A DNA stretch of 64,000 nt from an uncultured Draconibacterium sp. (GCF_963675585.1 NZ_OY776414.1:2397001-2461000), one strand, 5' to 3'. Positions 8,526-18,438 are shown, counted from the first letter of the stretch. A program made the numbers and translations. Notes: generated by a model not told the origin, from the sequence alone.

Positions 8526-9542
8526 ATGGGCAAACGACACATTTCTTTAAAAGATTTGGCCAAAGAATTGGACGTTTCTATTTCTACTGTTTCGAGGGCT
8601 TTAAAAAATCACCCGGAGATCAGTCCGGAGCTGACAAAAAAAATACAAGCTTTGGCAGCGGAAAGAAACTACACACCCAATCCACTGGCAATGGGTTTGT
8701 TGCGCCAGCAAACCAAAATGATTGGTGTTATTGTTCCCGATATCAACACTCATTTTTATTCGTCCATTATTTCGGGTATTGAAAGCGTGGCAAAAGAGCA
8801 GGGTTATTTTATTGTAATCGCCTCATCAAACGAATCGATGGACAAAGAAATAGAGTCGGTTGAAAATCTCTTAAAATCGCGTGTTGAAGGATTTATTGTT
8901 TGCCTCAGCCAGGAGACCAACGACTTTTCGCATTTTGAAAAGCTGATTAAAAACGAAATTCCACTGGTGTTTTTCGATCGGGTTTGCGAGGAGTTACCGG
9001 TACCTGCGGTACTTGCAAACGGGCAGGATGCCACCCGGAAAATAACCAAACATTTTTACGAAAACGGGTGCAAACGTATTGCCTATATTTCCGGACCGGA
9101 GCATTTAAACATTTCTCAAAACCGAAAAGAGGGTTATTTAAACGGATTGCAAGAATGTGGATTACAATATGACAAAAACCTACTCGTACATTGTAACCTG
9201 AGTATTAATGATGCCATACTGGCAACCCGGAAACTGCTTCAGTTAGAAAATAAACCCGATGCCATTTTTGGAGTAAACGACACCATTGCTTTTGCTGCCA
9301 TGATTGAAGTAAAAAAACAGGGATATAAAATTCCGGATGATATTTCACTGGCAGGTTTCACCGACGAGTTTCACTCCATTGTGGTAGATCCTCCGCTAAC
9401 TTCGGTAAGTCATCCCACTTTTCAAATGGGAGAAGAAGCTGCCCGACTGTTTTTTGAATCCATTGTCAATGGAAAAATTATCAATAAAAAAGTTATGCTG
9501 CCTATTGATTTGGTAGTGCGTAAATCCTCATTAAAAAAGTAA
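8526..9542 (+). CDS. LacI family transcriptional regulator
   Basis: The protein has 338 residues, the standard LacI length. Residues 1-50 form the helix-turn-helix and hinge (ISLKDLAKELDVSISTVSRALKN ... NYTPNPLAMGLL). The rest is a periplasmic-binding-protein-like sensor domain (MIGVIVPDINTHFYSSI; IAYISGPEHLNISQNR; PDAIFGVNDTIAFAAM; DISLAGFTDE). It diverges from the aldose dehydrogenase operon, so it most likely represses the deoxysugar genes and is released by a pathway sugar or acid. The GCAAAGCTTTGC palindrome in the shared upstream region is the best operator candidate. It is convergent with the GH78 gene through a bidirectional terminator. Confidence 0.92.
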   Translation: MGKRHISLKDLAKELDVSISTVSRALKNHPEISPELTKKIQALAAERNYTPNPLAMGLLRQQTKMIGVIVPDINTHFYSSIISGIESVAKEQGYFIVIASSNESMDKEIESVENLLKSRVEGFIVCLSQETNDFSHFEKLIKNEIPLVFFDRVCEELPVPAVLANGQDATRKITKHFYENGCKRIAYISGPEHLNISQNRKEGYLNGLQECGLQYDKNLLVHCNLSINDAILATRKLLQLENKPDAIFGVNDTIAFAAMIEVKKQGYKIPDDISLAGFTDEFHSIVVDPPLTSVSHPTFQMGEEAARLFFESIVNGKIINKKVMLPIDLVVRKSSLKK

Positions 9543-9560
9543 CACCATCTTTATTCAATA

Positions 9561-9613
9561 AAAAAAAAGATCCGATCTGTTGTATTCACATAAATACAGA
9601 TCGGATCTTTTAG
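9561..9613. terminator. Bidirectional terminator between lacI and the GH78 gene
   Basis: AGATCCGATCTGT (9568-9580) pairs perfectly with ACAGATCGGATCT (9596-9608). An A8 run precedes the stem and a T run follows it, so it can act on both strands. It closely resembles the stem at 2751-2792. Confidence 0.75.
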
Positions 9614-9633
9614 TCTGTATCAATTACAGTTTC

Positions 9634-11775
9634 CTAATTTGGATGAAGGACAATTTCATTCTTACCGGGCTCTAATTCAATACTTTCATTTGAATATTCA
9701 GAGATAAATTCACCCGACATATTTGCTGGCAATTCAATGGAATAAACAAGTTCGTTCTTGTTAATCTGTTTAAAATCGGCTATTATTTTTCCTTTTAGGG
9801 TTGGCAACTCAAGCGAGCTGCTTGTTAAATTTCCCATTTGAGGATTGATACTTACTTCGCCAAAACCGGGCGTCTTTGGTTGAATACCCCACATGTAACG
9901 AGGAATAATATTTGCAGGAGCCGCTCCCCAGGCATGATTCCAGTCGGAATTGGGTTTATATTTCATGTCCCAGGCTTCCATTGTAATGGTCGATCCCACT
10001 TTTATCATGTTGTACCAGCTACGGTCGTGTGTGGCGTTCATTAATTCCAATGCATAATTATCGGCGCCGGCTTCGTAAACCGCCTCCATCAGGTACTGCG
10101 CCCCATAAACGCTGCATGCCACTCCACGTGTTTTAATGTAATCGCCCACCGCTTTTTTATACTCTTCGGGAACTACGCCAAACGCCAGAGGAAACATATT
10201 GGCATGTACCGAACCATGATCAGTTCCAATTCCATCGGCGTAGTACCCTTTTTCTTTGTTGTATAATTTTTGATTGATTGATTTTTTAACTTTTGCAGCC
10301 CGCTTTTTAAAATCGGCAGCCTCGTCTGTTTTACCCAGCAACTCTGCAAATTCGGTCAATATTTCCATATTCCGGAAATACATTGCATTTACAACCGTAT
10401 TTATCGGTCTAAAAACAAAACCATCATCTTCTCCCTGCGCACCCCAACCACCTGCCTGTGGCCAGTCAACTATGTCGCGTACCCGTTGAGTGGTATCGGC
10501 AAATCCGAGGTGAGCCATTACTTCACCGTTCAATTTTGGCGATTTCGTACTAATAAAACCATCCTCATCTTCCAGTTCCATTAAGGTTTTGTATTTCAAA
10601 GGCTCGTAGTATTTTTCAATCAATTCGGTATTTCCGGTGTACATGTAATCCTGGTAAAAAAGTAAAGCTACGTGCAATTGCCACTCGGTTGGCCAGGTTG
10701 GAAAATCCATAAAGTACTCGATGGTTTTTCGCGCTATTGAGTACTCGTTGTCTACCGAATAATGGCTCAACTGATTTAAATAAGCATCTGCTTCGTATGG
10801 AATTCGCTCGCGGTCGCCATCCACGTAATAGCCGGCAAAAGAAGTTGCTTTTTGCGAATATTTGCACAAGTCCCAAACCTGGTTTAGAATGGTATCGGAA
10901 CTTGAAAAAGAACCGGCGTTATCATTAAAATAATAAAAGTAAGCCAGTTGAGTAACATCGTCAGCCTGCAAGTTCTCTGCTCCATCAATTTCAAGGTAGC
11001 GAAAGGGCATAATTACCGGAAAAGAGTCGGGCAATGCAACTGCCACCGATTTTGTGTTTCGTTCATCCGGAACAAGTTCAATCTGGTAATCCGTAACTCC
11101 GGGAACAACATCCATCTTTAATTCTGCAAAACGAATTGTTCCTCCCGGCTCTCGATCAATCGCTCCGTCTTTCAGTTTCTCGCCCAACCTAATGGTTAAG
11201 GTTTTTGCTGAAGAGCTTGAACAATGGATCTGCAGCGTTCCGAAGGCATCTTTCCCAAAATCAGCAAAAAAACTTGCATCTTCATTCCGATGAAAACTAC
11301 GCGGTTTAATGTTTTCAATTCGAAAAAAGTTGGAAGATGAAATTTTATCGCCAAACGCACCGGTTGTAAACTGTTGAACTTCGGAATAAGCTGACTGTCT
11401 GTTATGTTTATCTGTGATACGAACTTTCCAGAAATAGCTTGTATTTTCGGTTAAGGATTCGCCGCCAAATTCCACGTTGCCTGAGTTTGCGCTATGTACT
11501 TTTCCACTGTCCCAAATATCTGCTTTGTCGTTATCAATCAGTTCTTTTGAAGAGGCAACCAGAATTTGATACGCAGTTTGTAGCACTGCATTTTGAGGAA
11601 CGATCCAGCTAAACTCGGGTTGACTGTCGATTATTTTCGTGAATTGTGGTTCGCGAATACATTCAACGGTAAGTCCTGTTGGAGGCTCACTATATTCTGA
11701 TGAGACACATGCCTCAAGAATAATTAAAGTAATGGTTAAAAGAGCGATGGATAAAAACTGCAGATTCCTTTTCAT
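9634..11775 (-). CDS. GH78-type alpha-L-rhamnosidase-like lipoprotein
   Basis: This is a 713-residue secreted glycosidase. The N-terminus has a basic start, a hydrophobic run and a lipobox-like IILEAC, so it is probably anchored at the outer membrane. About residues 30-145 are a fibronectin-like N-terminal domain, followed by a beta-sandwich and then an (alpha/alpha)6 barrel. DGDRERIPYEAD near residue 320 matches the conserved acidic motif of GH78, and WNHAWGAAP near residue 630 is also characteristic. I start at 11775, where the signal peptide begins; an upstream in-frame ATG adds 10 residues. It would release terminal L-rhamnose or a related sugar that the adjacent transporter and oxidation genes could use. 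It is somewhat shorter than typical GH78 enzymes. Confidence 0.8.
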   Translation of the reverse strand: MKRNLQFLSIALLTITLIILEACVSSEYSEPPTGLTVECIREPQFTKIIDSQPEFSWIVPQNAVLQTAYQILVASSKELIDNDKADIWDSGKVHSANSGNVEFGGESLTENTSYFWKVRITDKHNRQSAYSEVQQFTTGAFGDKISSSNFFRIENIKPRSFHRNEDASFFADFGKDAFGTLQIHCSSSSAKTLTIRLGEKLKDGAIDREPGGTIRFAELKMDVVPGVTDYQIELVPDERNTKSVAVALPDSFPVIMPFRYLEIDGAENLQADDVTQLAYFYYFNDNAGSFSSSDTILNQVWDLCKYSQKATSFAGYYVDGDRERIPYEADAYLNQLSHYSVDNEYSIARKTIEYFMDFPTWPTEWQLHVALLFYQDYMYTGNTELIEKYYEPLKYKTLMELEDEDGFISTKSPKLNGEVMAHLGFADTTQRVRDIVDWPQAGGWGAQGEDDGFVFRPINTVVNAMYFRNMEILTEFAELLGKTDEAADFKKRAAKVKKSINQKLYNKEKGYYADGIGTDHGSVHANMFPLAFGVVPEEYKKAVGDYIKTRGVACSVYGAQYLMEAVYEAGADNYALELMNATHDRSWYNMIKVGSTITMEAWDMKYKPNSDWNHAWGAAPANIIPRYMWGIQPKTPGFGEVSINPQMGNLTSSSLELPTLKGKIIADFKQINKNELVYSIELPANMSGEFISEYSNESIELEPGKNEIVLHPN

Positions 11776-11875
11776 TCCTATTAAAATTTGTTCAAAATAT
11801 TTCAAAATTACAAAAGAATACTTTTTGTTCTATAAAGTATCCCGCTGCATCCCGACCTGTTTTATTTCGACTGAT

Positions 11876-12130
11876 TTATTCCCCAACAAGCCATACTTTA
11901 ATCGTTACATTTTCTCCGTTAAATGTCCATGCAGGAATTCGTATCTCGATTCTTTTTATTCCTTCAAGTTGGCAATTGATTTCCAAAGGCGCGGTATAGA
12001 TTCAGCTGATAAAAACAGAAGCATCGGGGTTGATTCAAATACCGGGTGCAGAGGATTCCGATACGTCGTTTGTATTGATCGCGAATCGGAATTCGCAAGA
12101 GCCTATTTGAAAAGAGATTTTAATTAGTGC
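11876..12130 (-). pseudogene. Decayed C-terminal remnant of an unidentified beta-rich protein
   Basis: On the minus strand one reading frame directly after the butyrate kinase stop runs to a TAA at 11876-11878 and translates to protein-like sequence. Its segments include SCEFRFAINTNDVSESS, NPDASVFIS, IYTAPLEINCQLEGI and IEIRIPAWTFNGENVTIKVW. It is interrupted by two in-frame TGA codons (near 12037 and at 12002-12004), each of which could come from CGA by one C-to-T change. There is no start codon. I read it as the truncated end of a gene, perhaps secreted or glycan-related, left by a deletion; the family is not recognised. Confidence 0.4.
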
Positions 12131-13222
12131 TTATAAAATGTCGGATATTATTGGCAAATATTCTTTTGCCTCAACTTCTCCCCTCGCAACCCGAAGCGCA
12201 TTCATTGCCAAAGCTTCCAGTTCGTCTTCGCCGGGATAAATAAAAATTTCAGAAATAAAAGACGCTTTTTGCCGGATGTATTTTTCCAACTCCGGATTAA
12301 AAGCCAAACCACCGGTTAACAATATACCGTCAACTTTTCCTTCCAGAACTACGGCCATTTCGCCAATCATTTTTGCAACCTGATAGAATAATGCTTCCTG
12401 AATATCAAAAGCCAGCTGATCTCCCGATTTTGCACGTTTTTCAACATTCAAAGCATCGTTGGTACCCAGATAAGCTACAAAACCACCTTCGCCAACCACC
12501 ATCCTTTTTAGCTGCTCTTCTGAAAATTTACCGCTAAAACAGAGTTCGATTACCTGTCCTACCGGCAAGGTTCCAGATCGTTCCGGACTAAAAGAGCCTT
12601 CTCCGTCGAGCGCATTATTTACGTCAATTACTCTGCCATTTATATGCGCTCCAACCGAAATTCCTCCACCCAAATGCGCAATAATTAGCTTCAATTCTTC
12701 ATACTTTTTATTCACCTTTTGGGCATGCAAACGCGCCGTGGCTTTTTGATTGAGTGCATGAAAAATTGATCGTCGTGTAAACCTGGGATGTCCGGAATAT
12801 CGTGCTATATTATCCAGCTCATCGGTTACTACCGGATCGGCAATAAATGCCCTGGCATTGGGAATTTGCAAAGCAATGTAATCGGCTAGCATTGGCGCCA
12901 GATTACTGGCGTGTTGTCCCATCACACCTTCGCGTAAATGATCCAGCATCAGGTTATTTACTTTGTAAACACCCGATTCAAGCGGATAAGTTAATCCTCC
13001 CCTGCCAATAATGTATTTAATCGAATCAACTTCAATTCCTTCTTCAACCAAAGCATCAATGATTACGCCTTTACGAAATGCAAACTGGTCGATAATATTT
13101 TTATAGCGCAGCAGTTGTTCAAGCGGGTGGCGAATGGTCTTTTTGAAAATGCATTCTGCCTCGTTGTAAACAGCAAATTTTGTGGAGGTCGAACCTGGAT
13201 TTATAGCTAGAATCCGAATCAT
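12131..13222 (-). CDS. buk: Butyrate kinase
   Basis: This 363-residue ASKHA-fold acyl kinase interconverts butyryl phosphate plus ADP with butyrate plus ATP. The start MIRILAINPGSTSTKFAVY carries the N-terminal phosphate loop of acetate/butyrate kinases; LIIAHLGGGISVGAH and GILLTGGLAFNPEL are further motifs. I start at the ATG at 13222; the open frame extends 9 nt further only through a TTG. It lies 10 bp after the phosphate butyryltransferase stop. The pair allows butyrate (or branched acid) formation with ATP gain, or activation of such acids in reverse. Confidence 0.93.
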   Translation of the reverse strand: MIRILAINPGSTSTKFAVYNEAECIFKKTIRHPLEQLLRYKNIIDQFAFRKGVIIDALVEEGIEVDSIKYIIGRGGLTYPLESGVYKVNNLMLDHLREGVMGQHASNLAPMLADYIALQIPNARAFIADPVVTDELDNIARYSGHPRFTRRSIFHALNQKATARLHAQKVNKKYEELKLIIAHLGGGISVGAHINGRVIDVNNALDGEGSFSPERSGTLPVGQVIELCFSGKFSEEQLKRMVVGEGGFVAYLGTNDALNVEKRAKSGDQLAFDIQEALFYQVAKMIGEMAVVLEGKVDGILLTGGLAFNPELEKYIRQKASFISEIFIYPGEDELEALAMNALRVARGEVEAKEYLPIISDIL

Positions 13223-13232
13223 AGAAAACAAT

Positions 13233-14153
13233 TTACGATATACTCGCCTGGTAACTTACAATACAAGCTAACGCAACCGAGTTTAGTTTTGTTTGGCGAC
13301 TATCGCCACGCGACGAAACAACAACAGGAACTTTGGCACCAACAATAATTCCCGACATTTCGCCATTTGCCAGTTTCGAATTGGTTTTATAAAAAACATT
13401 TGCCGCATCAATATTCGGGAAAAGCAAACAATCGGCATCTCCGGCAACCGGAGAAGTAAATCCTTTTATTTCGGCAGCCTTACTATTTATGGCAACATCT
13501 AAAGCCATTGGGCCATCAACCAAACCTCCTTCAATTTGACCATGTTCATTCATTTTTGCTATTGTAGCTCCATCCATACACGACGGAATGGAAATTATAA
13601 TTTGCTCGGTTGGTGCAACAACCGCTACTTTGGGTACTTCAATTCCCAGCGAATGTGCCGCGCAAATTAAATAGTTGGTCATTAATATTTTCTGTTTTAA
13701 ATCGGGGTAAGGCAAAACTGCTGCATCGCTAAAAATAAGCAGCTTGTGGTAGTTAGGATTATCAACCACCGATATATGGCTTAAAGTTCCTCGCGATGGA
13801 ACGAGGCTATAATCCTTTTTTAATAAAGCACGCATAAATTTATCGGTCGAAACCATTCCTTTCATTAACAGGTCGGCTTTCCCTTCGTGAACCAATTCCA
13901 CCGCTTTATCGGTTGCTTCGCGCAATGTGGAACAATCATAAATTTCGTAATCGGAAACATCGATGCCTAATTTCTCACACGAATGAACAACTGTATTTTT
14001 ATCGCCGGTAATAATGGGCTTAACAAAACCCATTTCAACTGCTTCATGTAAGGCTTCCAGTGTATTTTCATCAATACCGTTTACAGCAACAACGCGTTTG
14101 GCAGCTTGTTTTTTAACTTCCTGTAAAAGTTCAGCAAAATTATTGATTCTCAT
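13233..14153 (-). CDS. ptb: Phosphate butyryltransferase (Pta_Ptb family)
   Basis: This 306-residue enzyme transfers an acyl group between CoA and phosphate, and is the first step of the Ptb-Buk route. The LLMKGMVSTDKFMRALL, SRGTLSHISVV and IIVGAKVPVVVSSRGDS segments are characteristic. The length is that of a single-domain phosphate acyltransferase, without the extra domains of long Pta. It is the first gene of the ptb-buk operon. A TAATTTCG box lies 14 nt upstream (plus-strand 14168-14175), one mismatch from the Bacteroidota -10 consensus. A phosphate acetyltransferase role cannot be excluded, but the adjacent kinase favours butyrate. Confidence 0.92.
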   Translation of the reverse strand: MRINNFAELLQEVKKQAAKRVVAVNGIDENTLEALHEAVEMGFVKPIITGDKNTVVHSCEKLGIDVSDYEIYDCSTLREATDKAVELVHEGKADLLMKGMVSTDKFMRALLKKDYSLVPSRGTLSHISVVDNPNYHKLLIFSDAAVLPYPDLKQKILMTNYLICAAHSLGIEVPKVAVVAPTEQIIISIPSCMDGATIAKMNEHGQIEGGLVDGPMALDVAINSKAAEIKGFTSPVAGDADCLLFPNIDAANVFYKTNSKLANGEMSGIIVGAKVPVVVSSRGDSRQTKLNSVALACIVSYQASIS

Positions 14154-14799
14154 TGTGCATTTTTTTACGAAATTAATGTACTCCGCATTAGTAATTGATA
14201 ACTTTTCTCAGATAGATTTATGTTGTAAACCATCAATCAAAATTTCATTCTGACAAATAGAAACATTTAAAACAGGCTTCATAAAATATTGTAACAAAAA
14301 AGGAGCGACAACTTCTATTTTTCCGCATTACATAACAATTGCGAAAATGGAGAATTACCAATTTTCAGAAGCCAATTAAACAAATAACAAATGTTTATTA
14401 AAAATCAGAATCAAATTTATGTCTTAAAAATCAGAAAGGTCAGTTTTCTTAAATGTACGAAAAAAAGAGTCAATTTTTCAAAACTAACTATATGTTTTAC
14501 AGACACAAACAGAGTGTTTTACAATATGTCCGAAACTTTCTGAAACACGTTTTTTTATATTATTTTCAACGACTGATTCTATTAGGTATTATTCAAATTT
14601 CACCAACTTGAGTCAATCGATTTTACCATACAAGCTGATTCAATTCTTCTTCGAAAACATAGACGAAGCAAATATATCAGAGAATAATCACAACTTATTT
14701 TCTACAGGCAAAACTCGTTCTAACGGCATTTATTAAGGCTTCCGTTGCCTTAAACGGAACAGACACTACATTCTAATATTTAACTTTTTTAAACTAAAA
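14154..14799. other. 646-bp regulatory gap between divergent ptb-buk and acs
   Basis: No protein-like open frame is seen. Two direct copies of TGTTTTACA lie at 14493-14501 and 14515-14523, exactly 22 bp (two helical turns) apart, as expected for an activator dimer or pair. TTCCGTT/AACGGAA form an inverted repeat at 14740-14759, 40 bp before the acs start. The length and the two divergent acid-metabolism operons suggest shared control. Confidence 0.4.
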
Positions 14800-16731
14800 A
14801 TGACAACTATGGTAAATAAAATCACAAGTTTAGCTGAGTACTTTCAGAAGTACCAGGAAAGCGTTGCTGATCCCGATGCCTTTTGGGGAAAAATAGCAGA
14901 AAGCCACTATTGGCAAAAAAAATGGGACAAGGTACTTGAACATAAATTTGAAGGCGAAGGTGCTCCCGACGTAAATTGGTTTGTAAACGGAAAAGTAAAT
15001 ATTACTGAAAATATTTTTGAGCGCAATATGTTTATGCGCAAAGACCAGGTGGCTATAATCTGGGAGCCCAACGATCCAAAAGAAAAAGAAATCAGACTTA
15101 CCTACGGCGAACTTTTTGATAAAGTAAAACAATTTGCCAACGGACTTAAAAAGCTGGGAGTAAAAAAAGGAGACCGCGTGGCACTTTACCTTCCAATGGT
15201 ACCTGAATTGGCCATTGCGATGCTTGCCTGTGCCCGTATCGGAGCTATTCATTCAATTGTATTTGCCGGATTTTCGGCAACAGCCCTGGCCGATCGTATT
15301 ATAGATGCCGAAGCCAAAGTTGTTATCACTTCTGACGGAGGATTCCGGGGAACAAAATCGATTCCTTTAAAAAAGATAGTAGACGACGCTTTGGAAAATT
15401 GTCCTTCAGTGGAATACTCGGTTGTATTAAAACGTACCGAAGAAGAAATAAGCTGGGTGGAAGGCCGTGATATTTGGTGGCACGATGTTATCGATGGTGT
15501 TTCAACCGAAAACAAAGCCGAAACAATGGATTCTGAAGATGTACTTTTTATCCTTTACACTTCAGGATCAACAGGAAAACCAAAGGGAGTTGTACATACT
15601 ACCGGAGGATACATGGTTTATGCAGAATACACCTTTAAAAATGTATTTCAATACAGCGATGGAGATGTGTACTGGTGTACAGCTGATATTGGATGGGTAA
15701 CCGGGCATTCATACATTGTGTACGGGCCGCTGTTAACGGGTGCTACTTCAATTATGTTCGAAGGTGTTCCTACCTGGCCCGATGCCGGTCGTTTTTGGGA
15801 GGTAGTTGACAAATACAAAGTAAACCAGTTCTACACAGCACCAACCGCAATCAGGGCATTGGTTGCACAGGGCGATCAGTGGGTTACAAAACACAATTTA
15901 AGTTCGCTGAAAGTATTAGGAACAGTTGGGGAACCAATTAATGAAGAAGCATGGCGCTGGTACCATGATCTGGTTGGAAAAGCACGCTGCCCGATTGTTG
16001 ATACCTGGTGGCAAACCGAAACCGGGGGAATAATGATCACTCCTCTGGCAGGAATTACGCCGACAAAACCGTCGCTGGCAACTTTACCGCTTCCGGGAAT
16101 TCAACCGGTACTGCTCGATCACGAAGGAAACGAACTAAAAGGGAACAGTGTGGAAGGTATTTTGTGTATGAAATACCCATGGCCCGGTATGTTACGAACA
16201 ACGTGGGGCGACCACCAGCGTTGTTATCAAACCTATTTCTCATCGTTCCCCGGGTACTATTTAACAGGCGATGGAGCAAAACGCGACGAAGAAGGATATT
16301 ACAGAATAATTGGTAGAATAGATGATGTAATAAATGTCTCGGGACACCGCATCGGAACAGCAGAAGTTGAAGATGCCATTAATCAACATCCAAAAGTAGT
16401 TGAATCGGCAGTGGTAGGTTACCCACACGAAATTAAAGGAGCTGGTATATATGCTTACGTAATTTGCGAAGATTTAACCGATGCCGAACTGGCAAACATT
16501 GAAGCTGAAATTAAAGCTACCGTAACTAAATTTATCGGGCCAATTGCCAAGCCCGACAAAATTCAAATTGTTAGCGGACTGCCCAAAACCAGGTCAGGTA
16601 AAATTATGCGCCGTATTCTTCGAAAAATTGGAGAAGGCGATGCTACTAACCTTGGCGACACATCTACATTACTCGATCCGGGTGTAGTAGACGATATAAT
16701 TGACGGAGCAAAAGTAGAAGTTAAACGCTAG
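14800..16731 (+). CDS. acs: Acetyl-CoA synthetase (AMP-forming)
   Basis: This 643-residue enzyme converts acetate, ATP and CoA to acetyl-CoA, AMP and PPi. The AMP-binding signature [11 protein letters not shown] lies at about residues 252-262. WWQTETGG and [15 protein letters not shown] are present, and the C-terminal [10 protein letters not shown] carries Lys601, the residue equivalent to Lys609 of Salmonella Acs, which is switched off by acetylation and restored by the CobB sirtuin. Length is normal. A second in-frame ATG lies 3 codons in. An acetyltransferase-bearing protein and a sirtuin lie downstream on the same strand, so the control loop may be encoded locally. Confidence 0.96.
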   Translation: MTTMVNKITSLAEYFQKYQESVADPDAFWGKIAESHYWQKKWDKVLEHKFEGEGAPDVNWFVNGKVNITENIFERNMFMRKDQVAIIWEPNDPKEKEIRLTYGELFDKVKQFANGLKKLGVKKGDRVALYLPMVPELAIAMLACARIGAIHSIVFAGFSATALADRIIDAEAKVVITSDGGFRGTKSIPLKKIVDDALENCPSVEYSVVLKRTEEEISWVEGRDIWWHDVIDGVSTENKAETMDSEDVLFILYTSGSTGKPKGVVHTTGGYMVYAEYTFKNVFQYSDGDVYWCTADIGWVTGHSYIVYGPLLTGATSIMFEGVPTWPDAGRFWEVVDKYKVNQFYTAPTAIRALVAQGDQWVTKHNLSSLKVLGTVGEPINEEAWRWYHDLVGKARCPIVDTWWQTETGGIMITPLAGITPTKPSLATLPLPGIQPVLLDHEGNELKGNSVEGILCMKYPWPGMLRTTWGDHQRCYQTYFSSFPGYYLTGDGAKRDEEGYYRIIGRIDDVINVSGHRIGTAEVEDAINQHPKVVESAVVGYPHEIKGAGIYAYVICEDLTDAELANIEAEIKATVTKFIGPIAKPDKIQIVSGLPKTRSGKIMRRILRKIGEGDATNLGDTSTLLDPGVVDDIIDGAKVEVKR

Positions 16732-16749
16732 TCGATAAATAGATATAAA

Positions 16750-16777
16750 GGCACCTTCCTCGTGAGGGTGTCTTTTT
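16750..16777 (+). terminator. Rho-independent terminator of acs
   Basis: GGCACCTTC and GAGGGTGTC form a 9-bp stem (two G-U pairs) with a 5-nt loop, followed by TTTTT. It starts 18 bp after the acs stop. The remaining bases to 17031 show no gene or other structure that I can identify. Confidence 0.75.
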
Positions 16778-17031
16778 CTTTCCTTTAAATTTTAATACGA
16801 AACCAATCGTACTCAAACGAACGTGAGCCTTTTTAATCATACCTGCACAAACAGAATTGATTAATGCGTCATTTTAGAGCAATTGGAATTGAATGACCTA
16901 CACCATTTTCAATTGCAACTTAACAGCTAAAAACCAAAATTTAAACCGGAAGAAAGGTGCATCCTAAATGTATTCTGAATTGACAGAAGCATCTCATGCA
17001 AATTCTTTCAATACCTTAAAAATTAACCGAG

Positions 17032-18381
17032 ATGAAAGGACTAAAAATTACTAACCGATGGATTGTTGTGGTTGGAGCCATACTAATTCAGCTTGCTCTT
17101 GGCGCTATTTACGCCTGGTCTGTTTTCACAAAACTTTTAACCGATCCTGAAGGAACATACGCCTTCAGTGCTACACAAACCGCCTGGGTTTTTTCGGTGG
17201 GTTTGGCAACTTTTGCTGTTGTAATGGTTTTTGCCGGAAAGTGGCAGGCCAAATCCGGGCCAACTATTGTTGCGCTTTCCGGCGGACTTTTGTTGGGAGC
17301 AGGATATATTTTGGGTGGATTTTTGGGTAAAACCTTTTTAGCCCAACTTTTAAGCATTGGAATTTTAGGAGGTGCCGGTATTGGATTGGCATATGTTGTT
17401 CCAATCGCCGTAGGCGTTAAATGGTTTCCCGATAAAAAGGGAATGATCACAGGTTTTGCTGTAGCCGGATTTGGTTTTGGAGCCACCATTTGGGTGAAAT
17501 TGGCCGGGTCCTGGTTTGGAGGTTTGCTAAATACATCGCATGTCTTCGGATTACCATCGGTACAAAGTGTATTTGTTATTTACGGCATAGCTTTTACCAT
17601 AATGGTGGTTTTAGGTTCGCTGGTAATGGTAAATCCTCCCGAAGATTACCAGCCCAAAGGATGGACACCTCCCGCACGAACAGCAACAAAAGCCTATGGC
17701 GGAGTTACTTTCAGCCCAAAACAAATGATGGCTACTCCACAATTCTATGCCGTTTGGAGTGTATTTGTGTTCTCGGCTCTGGCAGGTTTAATGGTTATTT
17801 ATTGCATCAAACTTTTTGGAATCGATGCACTGGAACACAACGGTGTGCCTGGTGCCGGAGCCATCACAGGAACCGCAATGGCCTGGTATGCAATCTTTAA
17901 TGGTTTTGGCAGAATTGCATGGGGAACCTTTTCTGATAAAATTGGCAGACGTAAATCAATTATTCTGATGACCTTTTTTCAGGGAATAATCATGCTTATG
18001 ATTTATCACGTATTTATAAGTTATGGAATTACAACAGGTTTTATTGTTGCTGCATGTGTTATTGGATTTAATTTTGGTGGTAATTTTGCGTTATTCCCTG
18101 CCATTACTGCTGATTTTTTTGGAAACAAAACGGTTGGTAGAAATTACGGCTGGATGTTTACAGCGTATGGTGTTGCCGGGATTGCTGGCCCGCAGTTGGC
18201 CGGTCATTTTAAAGACTCAGCAGCAGGATCGGGCAAACCAATAGTTTGGATGACTCCTTTTATTATTGCCGGAGTAGCTTGTATAATTGGTGGAATTATT
18301 ATGATTGTAACAAAACCACCAAAAGAGAATAAAAAAGAAGCACAAAATCTGACTGAAAATACTAAAACAAACGCAGCCTGA
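17032..18381 (+). CDS. OFA family MFS transporter (oxalate/formate antiporter-like), likely monocarboxylate transport
   Basis: This 449-residue, 12-span major facilitator begins WIVVVGAILIQLALGAIYAWSVF, the typical OFA start. It contains GRIAWGTFSDKIGRRKS, the conserved loop between helices 8 and 9. OFA members exchange oxalate and formate or carry small monocarboxylates. Its position between acs and an acyl-CoA synthetase, each transcribed in the same direction but separated by terminators, suggests uptake of acetate or another short acid. The substrate is inferred only from context. The C-terminal 20 residues are hydrophilic. Confidence 0.85.
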   Translation: MKGLKITNRWIVVVGAILIQLALGAIYAWSVFTKLLTDPEGTYAFSATQTAWVFSVGLATFAVVMVFAGKWQAKSGPTIVALSGGLLLGAGYILGGFLGKTFLAQLLSIGILGGAGIGLAYVVPIAVGVKWFPDKKGMITGFAVAGFGFGATIWVKLAGSWFGGLLNTSHVFGLPSVQSVFVIYGIAFTIMVVLGSLVMVNPPEDYQPKGWTPPARTATKAYGGVTFSPKQMMATPQFYAVWSVFVFSALAGLMVIYCIKLFGIDALEHNGVPGAGAITGTAMAWYAIFNGFGRIAWGTFSDKIGRRKSIILMTFFQGIIMLMIYHVFISYGITTGFIVAACVIGFNFGGNFALFPAITADFFGNKTVGRNYGWMFTAYGVAGIAGPQLAGHFKDSAAGSGKPIVWMTPFIIAGVACIIGGIIMIVTKPPKENKKEAQNLTENTKTNAA

Positions 18382-18392
18382 GCCAATTTGCA

Positions 18393-18438
18393 GAATGAGA
18401 TTTCGGATTATCTGATTTGAAATCTCATTCTTCTTTTC
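18393..18438 (+). terminator. Terminator after the OFA transporter gene
   Basis: GAATGAGATTTC (18393-18404) pairs perfectly with GAAATCTCATTC (18419-18430), then TTCTTTTC follows. It starts 12 bp after the stop codon. I see no gene or clear regulatory motif in the remaining 270 bp before the next start. Confidence 0.75.

Noticed and set aside
11639..12127. A 162-codon plus-strand open frame across the GH78 gene start
   Set aside because: It overlaps the GH78 signal peptide and the minus-strand gene remnant, and shows no family features.
14154..14799. A riboswitch in the acs leader
   Set aside because: I found only a short inverted repeat and direct repeats; no conserved riboswitch core is recognisable.
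14830..15252. A 140-codon minus-strand frame inside acs
   Set aside because: It is antisense to the conserved N-terminal part of acetyl-CoA synthetase and has no family match.
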